Shown piece by piece: positions 1 through 11,220 of a DNA stretch of 64,000 nucleotides; position 1 is the stretch's first letter, and each line of letters starts with the position of its first letter. The notes beneath the pieces are model-generated. The model was given only the letters and a program-made list of their open reading frames with translations, did not search any database and was not told the DNA's origin. The stretch covers positions 1-64,000 of the forward strand of contig DUOO01000056.1 of the NCBI GenBank assembly GCA_012838795.1, read 5' to 3'. Position numbers and translations under genes: made by a program. The DNA comes from Clostridiaceae bacterium. GTDB taxonomy: Bacteria > Bacillota > Clostridia > Saccharofermentanales > DTU023.

Positions 1-145
1 TATAATAATCAAATAATAAACAAAAAATTTTACTTATTTGCGAATAAAGTCAGCAGATTTAGTTTTCAGCAACAGATTAAATAATAATTTGGATAATTTA
101 TTTATTATATAAAAGAAATTATTTATTAAATTTTAGGAGGATTTT

Positions 146-1945
146 ATGACAGAAAGCAGATTAATTGGCGGTTTTCCGGTAATCGGTATTCGCCCGGTAA
201 TTGACGGACGCAGAGGAAAACTCAATGTGCGAGAATCTCTGGAAGATCAAACAATGAATATGGCTAAATCAGCTGCAGAATTATTGAGAAATAATTTGAA
301 ATATTCAAACGGTGAACCGGTGAAAGTAGTAATTTCTAACACAACTATCGGTCGTGTTGCCGAAGCTGCAATGTGTGCTCAGCAATTCAAAGAGGAAGGC
401 GTTGACATTACTTTAACTGTCACTCCTTGCTGGTGCTACACTGCAGAAACTATGGATATGGATCCCATGACAATTAAAGGTGTTTGGGGTTTCAACGGAA
501 CTGAACGTCCGGGTGCTGTATATTTAGCAGCGGTTCTCGCCGCTCATGCTCAAAAAGGATTGCCCGCATTCGGCATTTACGGCAAAGATGTTAAAGATGC
601 CGACGATACGGAAATTCCGGAAGATGTTGCAGAAAAAATGTTGCGTTTCGGCAGAGCAGCTGTCGCAGCAGCTACAATGCGCGGTAAATCTTATTTACAA
701 ATCGGCGCAACCTGTATGGGTATTGCCGGCTCGATGATTGACAATGATTTCTTTGAATCTTATCTCGGAATGAGAACCGAATCCGTTGACGAAGTTGAAA
801 TTATTCGTCGTATGGAATTAGGCATCTATGACAAAGAAGAATATGAGCAAGCATTGGCTTGGGTCAAAGAAAATATCAAAGAAGGTATCGACACCAATCC
901 GCCGGAATTACAAAAATCACGTGAAGTCAAAGATAAAGAATGGGAATTCTCCGTTAAAATGGCTTTGATTATCCGTGACTTAATGGTCGGCAATGATAAT
1001 TTAGGCAAAGGCAACGAAGAAGAGGCTGTCGGTCATAATGCTATCGCAGCCGGTTTCCAAGGACAAAGACAATGGACCGACTTCTATCCGAACGGTGACT
1101 TTGCAGAATCTATTCTTAATACACCGTTTGACTGGACAGGTATACGTGAACCTTATATCGTAGCTACAGAAAACGACACATTAAACGGTGTAGGTATGCT
1201 ATTCCTTAACCTGTTAACCAATCGTTCTCAAATCTTTGCCGACGTCAGAACCTGCTGGAACGGCGATTCCGTAAAACGCGTTACAGGTTATGAGATTTCC
1301 GGTTATGCCAAAGAAGCCGACGGTTTCTTACACTTAATCAACTCCGGTGCGGCAACAATCGATGCTTGCGGTCAAGTTAAAGATGAAGACGGAACACCTT
1401 GTATGAAACCTTTCTGGGAAATGACCGATGAAGATGTTCAAGCTTGCCTCGATGCTACAACATACTGCCCGGCAAATAACGGCTACTTCCGCGGCGGCGG
1501 TTTCTCTTCCCGTTTTGAAACAAGAGCCGAAATGCCTGTCACAATGATTCGTTTGAATTTAGTTAAAGGTTTAGGTCCTTGCTTACAAATCGCTGAAGGT
1601 TGGACAGTAGAGCTTCCGGAAGATGTATCCGACGTATTATGGAAACGTACAGACTACTCCTGGCCAAGCACATGGTTTGCTCCGCGTGTAACCGGAAAAG
1701 CACCTTTCAAATCCGCTTATGATGTTATGAATAACTGGGGTGCCAACCACGGTGTTATCAGCTACGGTCACGTAGGTGCTGATGTAATTACTTTAGCTTC
1801 TATCTTACGTATTCCGATCAGCATGCATAACATTCCTGAAGACGATATCTACCGTCCGGCAGCTTGGAATGCATTCGGTATGGACAAAGAGGGTTCTGAC
1901 TTCAGAGCTTGCAAAAATTACGGACCGCTATACAAACGGATTTAA
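146..1945 (+). CDS. fucI: L-fucose isomerase
   Basis: 599-aa ORF with RBS-like aggagg upstream; N-terminus [33 protein letters not shown] and full-length FucI architecture recognised. Confidence 0.95.
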   Translation: MTESRLIGGFPVIGIRPVIDGRRGKLNVRESLEDQTMNMAKSAAELLRNNLKYSNGEPVKVVISNTTIGRVAEAAMCAQQFKEEGVDITLTVTPCWCYTAETMDMDPMTIKGVWGFNGTERPGAVYLAAVLAAHAQKGLPAFGIYGKDVKDADDTEIPEDVAEKMLRFGRAAVAAATMRGKSYLQIGATCMGIAGSMIDNDFFESYLGMRTESVDEVEIIRRMELGIYDKEEYEQALAWVKENIKEGIDTNPPELQKSREVKDKEWEFSVKMALIIRDLMVGNDNLGKGNEEEAVGHNAIAAGFQGQRQWTDFYPNGDFAESILNTPFDWTGIREPYIVATENDTLNGVGMLFLNLLTNRSQIFADVRTCWNGDSVKRVTGYEISGYAKEADGFLHLINSGAATIDACGQVKDEDGTPCMKPFWEMTDEDVQACLDATTYCPANNGYFRGGGFSSRFETRAEMPVTMIRLNLVKGLGPCLQIAEGWTVELPEDVSDVLWKRTDYSWPSTWFAPRVTGKAPFKSAYDVMNNWGANHGVISYGHVGADVITLASILRIPISMHNIPEDDIYRPAAWNAFGMDKEGSDFRACKNYGPLYKRI

Positions 1946-1976
1946 TCTGATTTTTCAGATTAATTTCAAATAAATA

Positions 1977-2025
1977 AAGGACTATCCCGGAAATAAACTT
2001 TTCTCTGAGATAGTCCTTCTTTTTT
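1977..2025 (+). terminator. rho-independent terminator downstream of fucI
   Basis: perfect 10-bp stem AAGGACTATC (1977-1986) / GATAGTCCTT (2009-2018) followed by cttttttg. Confidence 0.85.
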
Positions 2026-2051
2026 GATTGGATTCAAATCGGATTAAATAA

Positions 2052-3083
2052 TTATTTTGTTAATAATAATTCCAAAATATACATCTCGATTGCTTCATAA
2101 TTACCATCTTTGACATATTCATCCACTACTGCCTGATCAAATTTATCTACTTTGTCTTCCAACATTTTGACCACTTTTATTGTATTGGCCAAATGCTCAT
2201 ATGAATGTTCAAAAGATGTTGAGCGCATAGCTTTAACGTCTAAACCAACATACTTGCCTTCTTTGTCATAATCACTATCGCACAGTACTTTAATTTGATT
2301 GAACGCCGATCTTAAGTTTTCAGCTGCAAAAATCTTATCTTGATCATACTTAATACCGTTTTGATCATTTATGTGTACTGACAATAATTTATTTTGTGCA
2401 ATAGCAAAAGCCAAATCATGTGTTGCTTCCAGTCCTACCATTGTTGAATGTGCTGATTCAACCAGTACACCCATTCTGTCCGGATCGATCGTTGCATTTC
2501 CCAAAGCAATCGCATGTCCGACTGTTCCTGCATAAGAACGATCAATCGGTTCATTCGGTTTTGGTTCAATGGCAATTTTAATATTCTCATCGTATTCCAG
2601 CATAAGATTCAAAGATTTTGTCAATTGCTGTATTGTCTCCACAGGAGGTTTGCTTTCCATGCATAATGTACCTTCTCTGGCTAACCATAAAACAATAAAC
2701 TTCGCACCTAAAATATTGGCAATATCGATGGAACGATAAGTACGCCACATGGCATGTTCCCAATTTTCTTTTATTGGTGCAGTGTAAGCACCATCTTTAA
2801 ATTGAGGCTCAAACCAAAGACGCGGTGCAACGAATTCCGCTTCAAGATTATATTCATCCAACAGAGCTTTCAATTCTTTTGCTTCCGCAATGATTTGTTC
2901 TTCCGATTTACTGCTGATATCAGGTACTGCATCATCATCATGGAACTGAATTGCATCAAATCCCATTTCTGCAAACTTTTTGATTTTTTCTTTCATCGGA
3001 ATTTCATCTCTGGTAGGCGGACCATATACATCTACGCCGCTTGCTACATTCCAAGGACCCACGGAAAATTTAAATCTACTCAT
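2052..3083 (-). CDS. xylose isomerase-like TIM-barrel sugar isomerase (short, actinobacterial XylA-like)
   Basis: FHDDDAVPD, IAIEPKPNEP, DQNGIKYDQD motifs shared with XylA; 343 aa. Confidence 0.75.
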   Translation of the reverse strand: MSRFKFSVGPWNVASGVDVYGPPTRDEIPMKEKIKKFAEMGFDAIQFHDDDAVPDISSKSEEQIIAEAKELKALLDEYNLEAEFVAPRLWFEPQFKDGAYTAPIKENWEHAMWRTYRSIDIANILGAKFIVLWLAREGTLCMESKPPVETIQQLTKSLNLMLEYDENIKIAIEPKPNEPIDRSYAGTVGHAIALGNATIDPDRMGVLVESAHSTMVGLEATHDLAFAIAQNKLLSVHINDQNGIKYDQDKIFAAENLRSAFNQIKVLCDSDYDKEGKYVGLDVKAMRSTSFEHSYEHLANTIKVVKMLEDKVDKFDQAVVDEYVKDGNYEAIEMYILELLLTK

Positions 3084-3172
3084 TTTTCACCTCGTAATAC
3101 TCATGCTTTCTTCATGTTTTTTATTGACTATACTTTTAAATAACTATACTATTTATTTTTATTAATAACAAA

Positions 3173-4573
3173 TTAATAAATTTCAATCAATTCTGTGTTA
3201 GTGAATTTTGCAAAGCTTCTGATATCGTCTAAATCCAATGCAGTTGTCAAGACTGAATGATGACCGGCTCCTGCTTCTAACCAAGCCTTTACACCGGTCT
3301 CAAAATCAGGTTTTATTTTCCAGTATAAACTTGCAACAGGAAGTTTCGGTGTTTCTTTGTGAGGATTGATCAATTCAACTTCAGCGGCGATTAATCTGAA
3401 ACGATCACCCAAATCAATCAGACAAATCTGCAATGCATCACCTTCGACCGGTTTAAATTTTAACCTTGCAGGATCTGCTTTTCCGCCAATACCTAAAGGA
3501 TGAACTTCAACAACCGGTTTGTCTGAGGCAAATGCCGGAGGAACTTCCAACATATGAGATCCCATAACAAATTCTTTACCTTCATTCAGGTCATAAGTAT
3601 AGTCCTCCATGAAGCCTGTGCCACCATCTCTTAATCTTGCTATTTCATAAAGAACTGCACCTAAAGCTGCGCTCTTGAAATCGCCTTCAGGACCGAAACC
3701 GACTCCTTTATCCATTAAATTCTGGGCTGCCAGACCCGGTAATTGTTTTAAGCCGTAAAGATCCTGGAAAGTATCCGTGAAGGCACCGACATCTTCTTGC
3801 TCCAAAAACTTATCCATAGCTGCTTCAAATCGAGCGTCTTCATATACTTGGGGCATAGTATCTTCAGGTACAATATATTTTTCTTGGTATTCAGAAATTT
3901 TATTTTTAATTTCTTCTTCAGTCAATTCTTCCATTATTGTAGTAAGATCACCGATAGCATAGTAGTTTACCCGCCAGCCGAATTGAATTTGGCTTTCCAA
4001 GCGGTCTCCGCCTGTGACGGCAACTTCGCGCATGTTATTTCCGAACATTGCAACACTGAGATTATTGGAAAAGGCCACTCCTCTGGCAACATCCATAAAT
4101 TTGTTTATCTTATTAATAACTCTTTCCGATTTATAATAACCAACAACAGTTTCACGTTTGACACCCAGCCTTGTACAAATAAATCCAAATTCGCGATCAC
4201 CATGTGCCGATTGGTTTAAATTCATATAATCCATATCAATCGTATCGAATGGTAATGACTCATGAAATTGCGTGTGTAAGTGAAGCATCGGCTTTCTTAA
4301 AATTTTAAGTCCTTTTATCCACATCTTTGCCGGCGAAAATGTATGCATCCACGTGATAGTCCCTATACAATCCTCATCATCTTCTGCTTGGCGAATTGCT
4401 TTATAAATGCTATCCGGATCAGCTACCGGTTTTACATGAACAATTTCAACTTCATCACAAGTTTTACTATTCAAATATTGAACCATCTCAAGACTTTGAT
4501 CTGCAACTTCCTGTAATGTTTCCGGACCATATAATGGTTGTGTTCCTGTTAAAAAATAAAGTTTTTTCATCAT
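3173..4573 (-). CDS. araA: L-arabinose isomerase
   Basis: 466 aa; MKKLYFLTGTQPLYGPETL and WMHTFSPAKMWI motifs typical of AraA. Confidence 0.9.
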   Translation of the reverse strand: MMKKLYFLTGTQPLYGPETLQEVADQSLEMVQYLNSKTCDEVEIVHVKPVADPDSIYKAIRQAEDDEDCIGTITWMHTFSPAKMWIKGLKILRKPMLHLHTQFHESLPFDTIDMDYMNLNQSAHGDREFGFICTRLGVKRETVVGYYKSERVINKINKFMDVARGVAFSNNLSVAMFGNNMREVAVTGGDRLESQIQFGWRVNYYAIGDLTTIMEELTEEEIKNKISEYQEKYIVPEDTMPQVYEDARFEAAMDKFLEQEDVGAFTDTFQDLYGLKQLPGLAAQNLMDKGVGFGPEGDFKSAALGAVLYEIARLRDGGTGFMEDYTYDLNEGKEFVMGSHMLEVPPAFASDKPVVEVHPLGIGGKADPARLKFKPVEGDALQICLIDLGDRFRLIAAEVELINPHKETPKLPVASLYWKIKPDFETGVKAWLEAGAGHHSVLTTALDLDDIRSFAKFTNTELIEIY

Positions 4574-4613
4574 TAATTCCTTTCTTATTGATATGATTAT
4601 TTCTTTAATATGA

Positions 4614-5525
4614 TTAATTAACCTTGATTAATAGATCATAATTGTCCGCAATTTCTAAATCTTCTTTTATAATCTTGCTGCAAACCTCATACACTCTGTC
4701 TTGGGCCTTAGAAAGATTATTATCATCTCTTAAGGAAAATTCATAAGCCTGCCTTAATTCAGTCGCAATATTCATTTTGGCAATACCTGTCTTCACAGCT
4801 TTCTGAATATAGCTTTTCGGGATGCCTGAACCACCATGTAATACGAGGGGTATTTGAGTAACCTCAAATAATTTTTGCAAATATTCAAGGTCTATTTTTC
4901 CTTCAGGTTTTTTCTGATCCCGCAGACTCTCGGCTACGGCACCATGAATACTGCCAACAGCAACCGACAGCCAATCACAATGACTTTCCGCAGCAAATTT
5001 TTCTGCCTCGTCAACATCCGTAAAACCTATGCGTTTCTCAAAAATTTCCTCATAAGATAATGAGATCGGTTCGTTCTCATGTCCCATTACAGCACCTAAT
5101 TCGGCCTCACAGGCAATATCAAAAGAATGAACATAATCAGCAACTTCCCTTGTAACCGCAATATTTCCTTCCAGATTTAATCTGGATCCGTCAATCATCA
5201 CTGATTCATAACCTACATCGCAAGCACTCTTGATGTAGGTCATGTAATCTACATGCTGATTACTTTCATCAATTACGGGAATATGATCAAGATGCAAGAA
5301 AGTATAGCCCGGTTTTTTATACTTATGATACTCTTTAGCAACATCTTCCAAGCTTTTCGATTGAAAATTTAACCATTCTACACGAGCAACTTGGATCATT
5401 GCTACACTGTTATTATCTTTGATAGCTTCTACGATCGGTTCCACCATCGGAATATGCGGAATATTAAAGGCAGGAATCAGGGTGCCGATTTCTAATGCTT
5501 TTTTAACTAATTCATTTGCTTTCAC
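4614..5525 (-). CDS. class II fructose-bisphosphate/ketose-phosphate aldolase family protein
   Basis: 303 aa; LHLDH, AELGAVMGHE, LHGGSGIP motifs. Confidence 0.85.
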   Translation of the reverse strand: MKANELVKKALEIGTLIPAFNIPHIPMVEPIVEAIKDNNSVAMIQVARVEWLNFQSKSLEDVAKEYHKYKKPGYTFLHLDHIPVIDESNQHVDYMTYIKSACDVGYESVMIDGSRLNLEGNIAVTREVADYVHSFDIACEAELGAVMGHENEPISLSYEEIFEKRIGFTDVDEAEKFAAESHCDWLSVAVGSIHGAVAESLRDQKKPEGKIDLEYLQKLFEVTQIPLVLHGGSGIPKSYIQKAVKTGIAKMNIATELRQAYEFSLRDDNNLSKAQDRVYEVCSKIIKEDLEIADNYDLLIKVN

Positions 5526-5552
5526 GTATTTTCCCTCTCAAAATTAAAGAAT

Positions 5553-7034
5553 TTATTTTTTTATATTTTTAAGCAAATTCAAGTATTCTTCGTATAATTT
5601 TTGATATTGCCGCACTTTATCTTTTTCAGGTTCGAAATATTTTTTGCGGCTGACTAAAGACGCAGAAGCTTCTTCAATGCTTGAAAATACACCCAGTTGA
5701 TGTAATGACATAATGGCAGATCCCAGTGTTCCCGCCTCATTAAATTCTAAAGTTTCTACCGGTAAATTAAAAATATTTGATCGAATTTGCATCCATACAT
5801 CGGATTTTGCTCCACCTCCGACAGAACGCACTTGAGAAATATCAACACCTATGGATTTCACTACCTCTATATTGCGTTTAATGGCAAAACTAATGCCCTC
5901 AAGACAAGCTTTGTAGATGTCATTAACGCTGCTGTTTACTGTTAACCCGGCAATGACCCCGATGTCATTCGGATTCAAATCCGGGGTTCCGGAACCTGAA
6001 AAATTAGGCAAAATAAGAATATTTGACGGCTCTTTCGGTATACTGCTGTCCAGTATTTTCAGCGCATCTTTTTCAGGAGATTTAAAAACTTTGGTAAACC
6101 AATTCAAAATTGCTCCGCCTGTCATGTTAAATGCATAAGAGACGAATAGGTCCGAATCCAAGTAAGGAACACTCGCTAAATTATACTTTGCTAATTCATC
6201 TGCATACTGATCGCCCCGGTAGGTAAAAGTCAAACAGTCTGTAGTCCCTATTGTATTAACCGATTGTCCCGCCTTATATATTCCTCCGCCAACAGCTCCT
6301 GCTACTTGATCATGTCCGCCTATTATCAGCAAAGGATTATTGATCAGACCGAATTGATTCTTCAACTCAGAATTTAATCTGCCTACCGTGCTGCCGGTCG
6401 GGACTAATGACGGCAAAGCGGCCTCGTCTAAACCCACATACTCAAAACATTGTTTCAGCCACTGTTTAGAATGAATATCAAAGGCAAGTGTTCTCGCTGC
6501 TAAAGAATAATCCATAACAACTTCTGCACCCAATCTGAATAGAACGTAAGAAGCTACTGAAAACATTTTTTCAGCTTCCGAGATAACCTGTGGTTTATTG
6601 TCCGCCAACCATTTCATTTTAGACAAGCTGTACATTCCGTTTGTATATGTACCCGCATGTTTTACAAAAAAGTCGTTTCCGAATTGGTCCGCCAAAATCT
6701 CTGCTTCTTTATCACCTCTGATATCCATGTATAAAATCGGATTGAACAGAACTTTATCTTCTTTGTCTATCAGCACAAAAGTCTCGCCGAAAGAAGTGAC
6801 ACATATCGCCGCAATCTCTTTCGTGTTCAATTGATCAATTGTACCGTGAATTGTTTTGATTGCTTGCGTAACTAAAAAATCTATATCTATTTCATAGTGA
6901 TTATTAAATTCATCTTCTTTTATGGGATATTGCTCATATGAATACGCACAAACTTTCGCATTCTCATCAAACGCCGTTGTTTTTACACCTGTAGTCCCTA
7001 AATCTACCCCTAAAACAAACATTTTTCTGCCCAA
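5553..7034 (-). CDS. FGGY-family carbohydrate kinase (xylulokinase-like)
   Basis: GVDLGTTGVKTTAFD N-terminus, GGHDQVAGAVGGG, SVGGGAKSDVWMQI. Confidence 0.85.
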   Translation of the reverse strand: MGRKMFVLGVDLGTTGVKTTAFDENAKVCAYSYEQYPIKEDEFNNHYEIDIDFLVTQAIKTIHGTIDQLNTKEIAAICVTSFGETFVLIDKEDKVLFNPILYMDIRGDKEAEILADQFGNDFFVKHAGTYTNGMYSLSKMKWLADNKPQVISEAEKMFSVASYVLFRLGAEVVMDYSLAARTLAFDIHSKQWLKQCFEYVGLDEAALPSLVPTGSTVGRLNSELKNQFGLINNPLLIIGGHDQVAGAVGGGIYKAGQSVNTIGTTDCLTFTYRGDQYADELAKYNLASVPYLDSDLFVSYAFNMTGGAILNWFTKVFKSPEKDALKILDSSIPKEPSNILILPNFSGSGTPDLNPNDIGVIAGLTVNSSVNDIYKACLEGISFAIKRNIEVVKSIGVDISQVRSVGGGAKSDVWMQIRSNIFNLPVETLEFNEAGTLGSAIMSLHQLGVFSSIEEASASLVSRKKYFEPEKDKVRQYQKLYEEYLNLLKNIKK

Positions 7035-7137
7035 AACTTTCTATATGCAACACCTATAACTTATATAAACAGAAATAAGTGAAAAAAATCCAAAATCGTA
7101 ATAATTGTTTTTATTCTCTGTTCTCTCTCATTATTGA

Positions 7138-8304
7138 TTACTGTTTTTTCTTGTTCGACATCAAATCAAAAGCAACTGCAAGTAACAGAACCAATCCCTT
7201 TATCACTTGTTGCCAGTCAACAGCTACACCTATAATAGACATTCCATTGTTTAAAATACCCATTATTAAGCCGCCAATCATTGTTCCGGCTATCGTACCT
7301 ATTCCGCCGCTGGCCGAGGCACCGCCAATATAACAAGCAGCAATCGAATCCAATTCAAATCCTACTCCTGCTTTCGGAGAACCTGCATTTAATCTGCCTG
7401 CGTAAACAAGCCCGGCAACTGAAGCAATAAATCCCATCGTGACAAATATCATAAAAGTATATTTTTTTGTATCAATTCCGGACAACATTGCAACCTTATC
7501 ATTTCCGCCAACTGCATAAATTCTTCTTCCGACAGTTGTTTTTGTTGTCAAGAAAGAAAAGATGATTATTAATATACCTAATAACACAAGTACCGAAGGT
7601 ATTCCTTGGAAAGTAGCAAAAGAGAAAATCAAAAAGCCGATAAAGATTATGATAAACAATGCTTCAACAAATTCAATCCACAACTTTCTGACAGGTATTC
7701 CGTATTTTTTGCTTTTTCTTCTCGCAAAAACTCTACTCAAAAGAATGAATGCGATTAATGCCAAGCCCACAAAAAGCGACAGCAGATCTATACTATTAAC
7801 CCATATACCCGGTAAAAAGCTTGAACTGACTGCTCTTAACTGATTTGGAAATGGTCCGATGGTTTGACCATCTAAAACAATTATAGCCAAGCCTCTGAAA
7901 ATTAATTGAGAAGCCAGAGTGACAATAAAAGGCGGCACACCGACATAAGCAATCCAAAATCCGTTCCAAGCTCCAATCACCGCTCCGAGTAATAGAAGAA
8001 ATAAAATAACCGGTCCCAGAGGCAATTGCTTTTGTACCAATAACATAGCAGCTACCCCCCCGATGAAAGCACAAATTGAACCTACAGAAAGATCAACTGT
8101 TCCTCTGATAATCACTAATAACATTGCTGTTGACAAAATCAAGATATAACTGTTCTGCTGAACAATATTTGCAATATTTAATGGTTTTAATAAAGAACCG
8201 CCGGTTAATATTTGAAAGAATATGATAATGGCTACTAATGTCAGGATCATTCCATATTTCTTAAAATTTTTCAGGTTACTTCCTTTTATATTAAGTTTAT
8301 TCAT
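7138..8304 (-). CDS. CUT2 sugar ABC transporter permease (XylH-like)
   Basis: 388 aa hydrophobic; RGTVDLSVGS, AACYIGGASASGGIGTIAGTMIGGL. Confidence 0.9.
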   Translation of the reverse strand: MNKLNIKGSNLKNFKKYGMILTLVAIIIFFQILTGGSLLKPLNIANIVQQNSYILILSTAMLLVIIRGTVDLSVGSICAFIGGVAAMLLVQKQLPLGPVILFLLLLGAVIGAWNGFWIAYVGVPPFIVTLASQLIFRGLAIIVLDGQTIGPFPNQLRAVSSSFLPGIWVNSIDLLSLFVGLALIAFILLSRVFARRKSKKYGIPVRKLWIEFVEALFIIIFIGFLIFSFATFQGIPSVLVLLGILIIIFSFLTTKTTVGRRIYAVGGNDKVAMLSGIDTKKYTFMIFVTMGFIASVAGLVYAGRLNAGSPKAGVGFELDSIAACYIGGASASGGIGTIAGTMIGGLIMGILNNGMSIIGVAVDWQQVIKGLVLLLAVAFDLMSNKKKQ

Positions 8305-8385
8305 TTTTATTATGCATTCCTTTCACTATCTTCAAAACACAAAACCGACAACCATGACACCAATATTTCTATTCAAATTCTCTCA

Positions 8386-9903
8386 TTAAATCAGTTGCGC
8401 CATGATTGTTTCCTGCGTTGCATCTTCAGCATCAACACAACCAATGATTTTTCCTTGCGTCATCAGATAGATTCTGTCGCACATACCGAGTAACTCCGGT
8501 AACTCCGAAGATATCATCAGAATAGTCTTACCGCTTTCAGCTAACTGATTTATTATCGAAAAAATCTCGTATTTTGCTCCAACATCAATTCCGCGGGTAG
8601 GTTCATCTAAAAGAATAATATCCGCATCCGAAAAGATCCATTTTGCCAAAGCAACTTTTTGTTGATTGCCGCCACTTAGTGTTTCGACAACCTGTTCATG
8701 TCCTGTACATCTGATAACCAATTGCTCAATCAGTGTATTTACTTCATTGATTTCTTTATCAAAATTAATTCGGCCGTTATTTGAAACGCTTTTTAAATTA
8801 ACCAGAGTCATGTTGTCTTTTATGGTTGACATCTGGATTAAGCCATATACTTTTCGATCCTCGGAAATATAGGCAAAGCCATTCTTTACTGCCATGGAAA
8901 TATTATTATTCTGAATGAGTTCTTGATTTTTATATATTTTGCCTGAAGCCTTCTGACCTTCCCGATAACCGAAAATACTCATGGCCAATTCGGTTCGGCC
9001 TGCTCCCATCAGGCCGGCAATACCAACTACTTCACCTCTCTTAACATCGAAGGATACATCTTTTATGATTTGTTTATCTTCGGCAGTTGAAAAAACATTC
9101 CAATCCTCTACTTTTAATACTACATCCCCTATATCAGAATCTCTTGGAGGATAATAGTTGTTTGCGAACGAACGTCCCACCATACCCTGAACAATTCGTC
9201 CTTCTGTTACTTCGTCAATTCCCCGATACAGTGTTTCGACAACAGCTCCGTCTCTTAATATTGTAAAAGCATCACATACTTTAATTACTTCAGACAGCTT
9301 ATGCGAGATGAGTATGCTGGTTAAACCTTCTTTTTTAAATTCTAAAAGAAGGTTTAATAACTGATTACTCTCATTTTCATTCAAAGCTGATGTAGGCTCA
9401 TCCAGTACCAACAATTCTATGTGTTTAGTTAAAGCTTTGGCAATCTCCACTAATTGTTGCTCAGCAACACTAAGATCACTGACAATTGTTTCCGGCATTC
9501 TGGACAAACCTACACGTTTTAATACCTCTATAGCTTCTTCACGCATTTTATATACGTCATTTACACCAAATTTACTATGTTCATGACCTAAAAAAATATT
9601 TTCTCTGATTGATAAGTACGGAACCAAGGCAAGTTCTTGATGAATTATGGCAATTCCTAAATTTTCACTCTCTTTAATAGTCTTAAACTCGCAATGTTCG
9701 TTTTTGTAGTATATATCCCCTTCATAGTTTCCGGACGTAATAACACCGCTTAAAACTTTCATTAAAGTAGATTTTCCGGCACCGTTTTCACCTACCAAGG
9801 CATGAATAGTTTTATTCTTCACAGAAAAGGAAACATTGTCTAAGGCAACGACTCCGGGGTACCTTTTTGTAATATTTTTCATTTCTAAAATCTTATCCGA
9901 CAC
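8386..9903 (-). CDS. CUT2 sugar ABC transporter ATP-binding protein (XylG-like, two NBDs)
   Basis: GENGAGKSTLMK, LSGGNQQKVALAKW, LLDEPTRGIDVGAK. Confidence 0.93.
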   Translation of the reverse strand: MSDKILEMKNITKRYPGVVALDNVSFSVKNKTIHALVGENGAGKSTLMKVLSGVITSGNYEGDIYYKNEHCEFKTIKESENLGIAIIHQELALVPYLSIRENIFLGHEHSKFGVNDVYKMREEAIEVLKRVGLSRMPETIVSDLSVAEQQLVEIAKALTKHIELLVLDEPTSALNENESNQLLNLLLEFKKEGLTSILISHKLSEVIKVCDAFTILRDGAVVETLYRGIDEVTEGRIVQGMVGRSFANNYYPPRDSDIGDVVLKVEDWNVFSTAEDKQIIKDVSFDVKRGEVVGIAGLMGAGRTELAMSIFGYREGQKASGKIYKNQELIQNNNISMAVKNGFAYISEDRKVYGLIQMSTIKDNMTLVNLKSVSNNGRINFDKEINEVNTLIEQLVIRCTGHEQVVETLSGGNQQKVALAKWIFSDADIILLDEPTRGIDVGAKYEIFSIINQLAESGKTILMISSELPELLGMCDRIYLMTQGKIIGCVDAEDATQETIMAQLI

Positions 9904-9983
9904 AGTTATTCCTCCCTGCTCTAAAAAGATTCATTATCACGGTAAGTATCATCTTTGAATTTCTACTTCATATTCTTGTTATC

Positions 9984-11102
9984 TTACTTTAAATCGTCTT
10001 CTGATAAAATCTTCCATTCAAACAGCAACTCATAATTATCTTTATCAATAGCTGTCGGCTCCAATAAAAACGAATTTATGTTTTTCACGTTGTTATTATA
10101 TGTTGTAGTATCATCAGGTACAGGTTCTTCTCCGCTTGCGATAGTATCTACAATATCTTTCATACAAGCTGCGGAAAGTTCCGTATCCAGGGCAACCGTC
10201 ATACTTTGCTCACCGGCTAAAATCGATTTTACAGAAGCTATTTCAGCATCCTGTCCGGTTACAATCGGGAATTTTTTCCCGCTATCGCCGCCGTAGCCCA
10301 TTGATGATAAGGAAGCTACTACACCTAAAGATAAAACGTCTGCAGCAACTAATGCCGCATCTAAATCGGTGTCACTATAGTAGGCGCTCAGCAAATTATC
10401 CATTCTGGCTTGAGCTATTGCTGCTTCCCAATTCATAGTTCCGGTAACATCCAAAGAAACTTGGCCGCTCTTGCAAACCAATTTCCCTTCTTCAAGATAA
10501 GGATTTAAGACAGACATAGCTCCTTCATAAAAAGGAATACTGTTCGAATCCGCCGGACTTCCGGAAAAAATCTCAAGATAAAAGGGACCGCTTTGATTTT
10601 CCAGATCTAACTTATCTGCAATATACTGTCCCTGCAGCTCTCCGATTTTCACCAAGTCGAAAGCTATATAATAGTCAACTTTCTCTGTGTCCATAATTAA
10701 ACGATCACATGCGATAATAGTTATATCCGGTTTCTGCTGCTTGACTTTATCCATGATGTCCGTCATCGCATAGGTATCAACTGATGTGATAATAAAGAAA
10801 TCAGGTTCGTTAATCATCATGTTTTCAATTTGCGAAATCTGCAAATCTGTTTTGTCTTCTGCAAACTGGATATCAAGTTCATACTCATCACCGGCAAATG
10901 CCTTCTCTATACTGTTACTATATCTTGTCCAAACTGACTGCTCTTTTGTTGGCAACGATACTGCCACTCTGATCTTTTCTTTACCTTTGTCATCCTCTTT
11001 GGCATCTTCTTTGCTGTCATCAGGTTTATTCGAACAAGAGATGCTGCCTAATGCCAACGCTAACAGGAGAACCACAACAAGCATTTTTTTCATTAACTTC
11101 AT
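9984..11102 (-). CDS. sugar ABC transporter substrate-binding lipoprotein (XylF-like)
   Basis: lipobox LGSISCSN; periplasmic-binding-protein fold sequence; adjacent to ATPase/permease. Confidence 0.9.
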   Translation of the reverse strand: MKLMKKMLVVVLLLALALGSISCSNKPDDSKEDAKEDDKGKEKIRVAVSLPTKEQSVWTRYSNSIEKAFAGDEYELDIQFAEDKTDLQISQIENMMINEPDFFIITSVDTYAMTDIMDKVKQQKPDITIIACDRLIMDTEKVDYYIAFDLVKIGELQGQYIADKLDLENQSGPFYLEIFSGSPADSNSIPFYEGAMSVLNPYLEEGKLVCKSGQVSLDVTGTMNWEAAIAQARMDNLLSAYYSDTDLDAALVAADVLSLGVVASLSSMGYGGDSGKKFPIVTGQDAEIASVKSILAGEQSMTVALDTELSAACMKDIVDTIASGEEPVPDDTTTYNNNVKNINSFLLEPTAIDKDNYELLFEWKILSEDDLK

Positions 11103-11220
11103 AAAACTTCCTCCATTTTTTCTTCTTACAAATAGTTCAATACTTTACTTATCAGATATAGAAGACAACTTATTCATTGATTCATAATGAATAAGTTGTG
11201 AATCTGCTATCTTTAATTTA

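Noticed and set aside
3797-4219. 140-aa + strand ORF (and 2754..3143 +, 15570..15938 +, 10786..11187 +)
   Set aside because: Antisense to araA, xylA-like, galM and SBP genes respectively; no recognisable domain.
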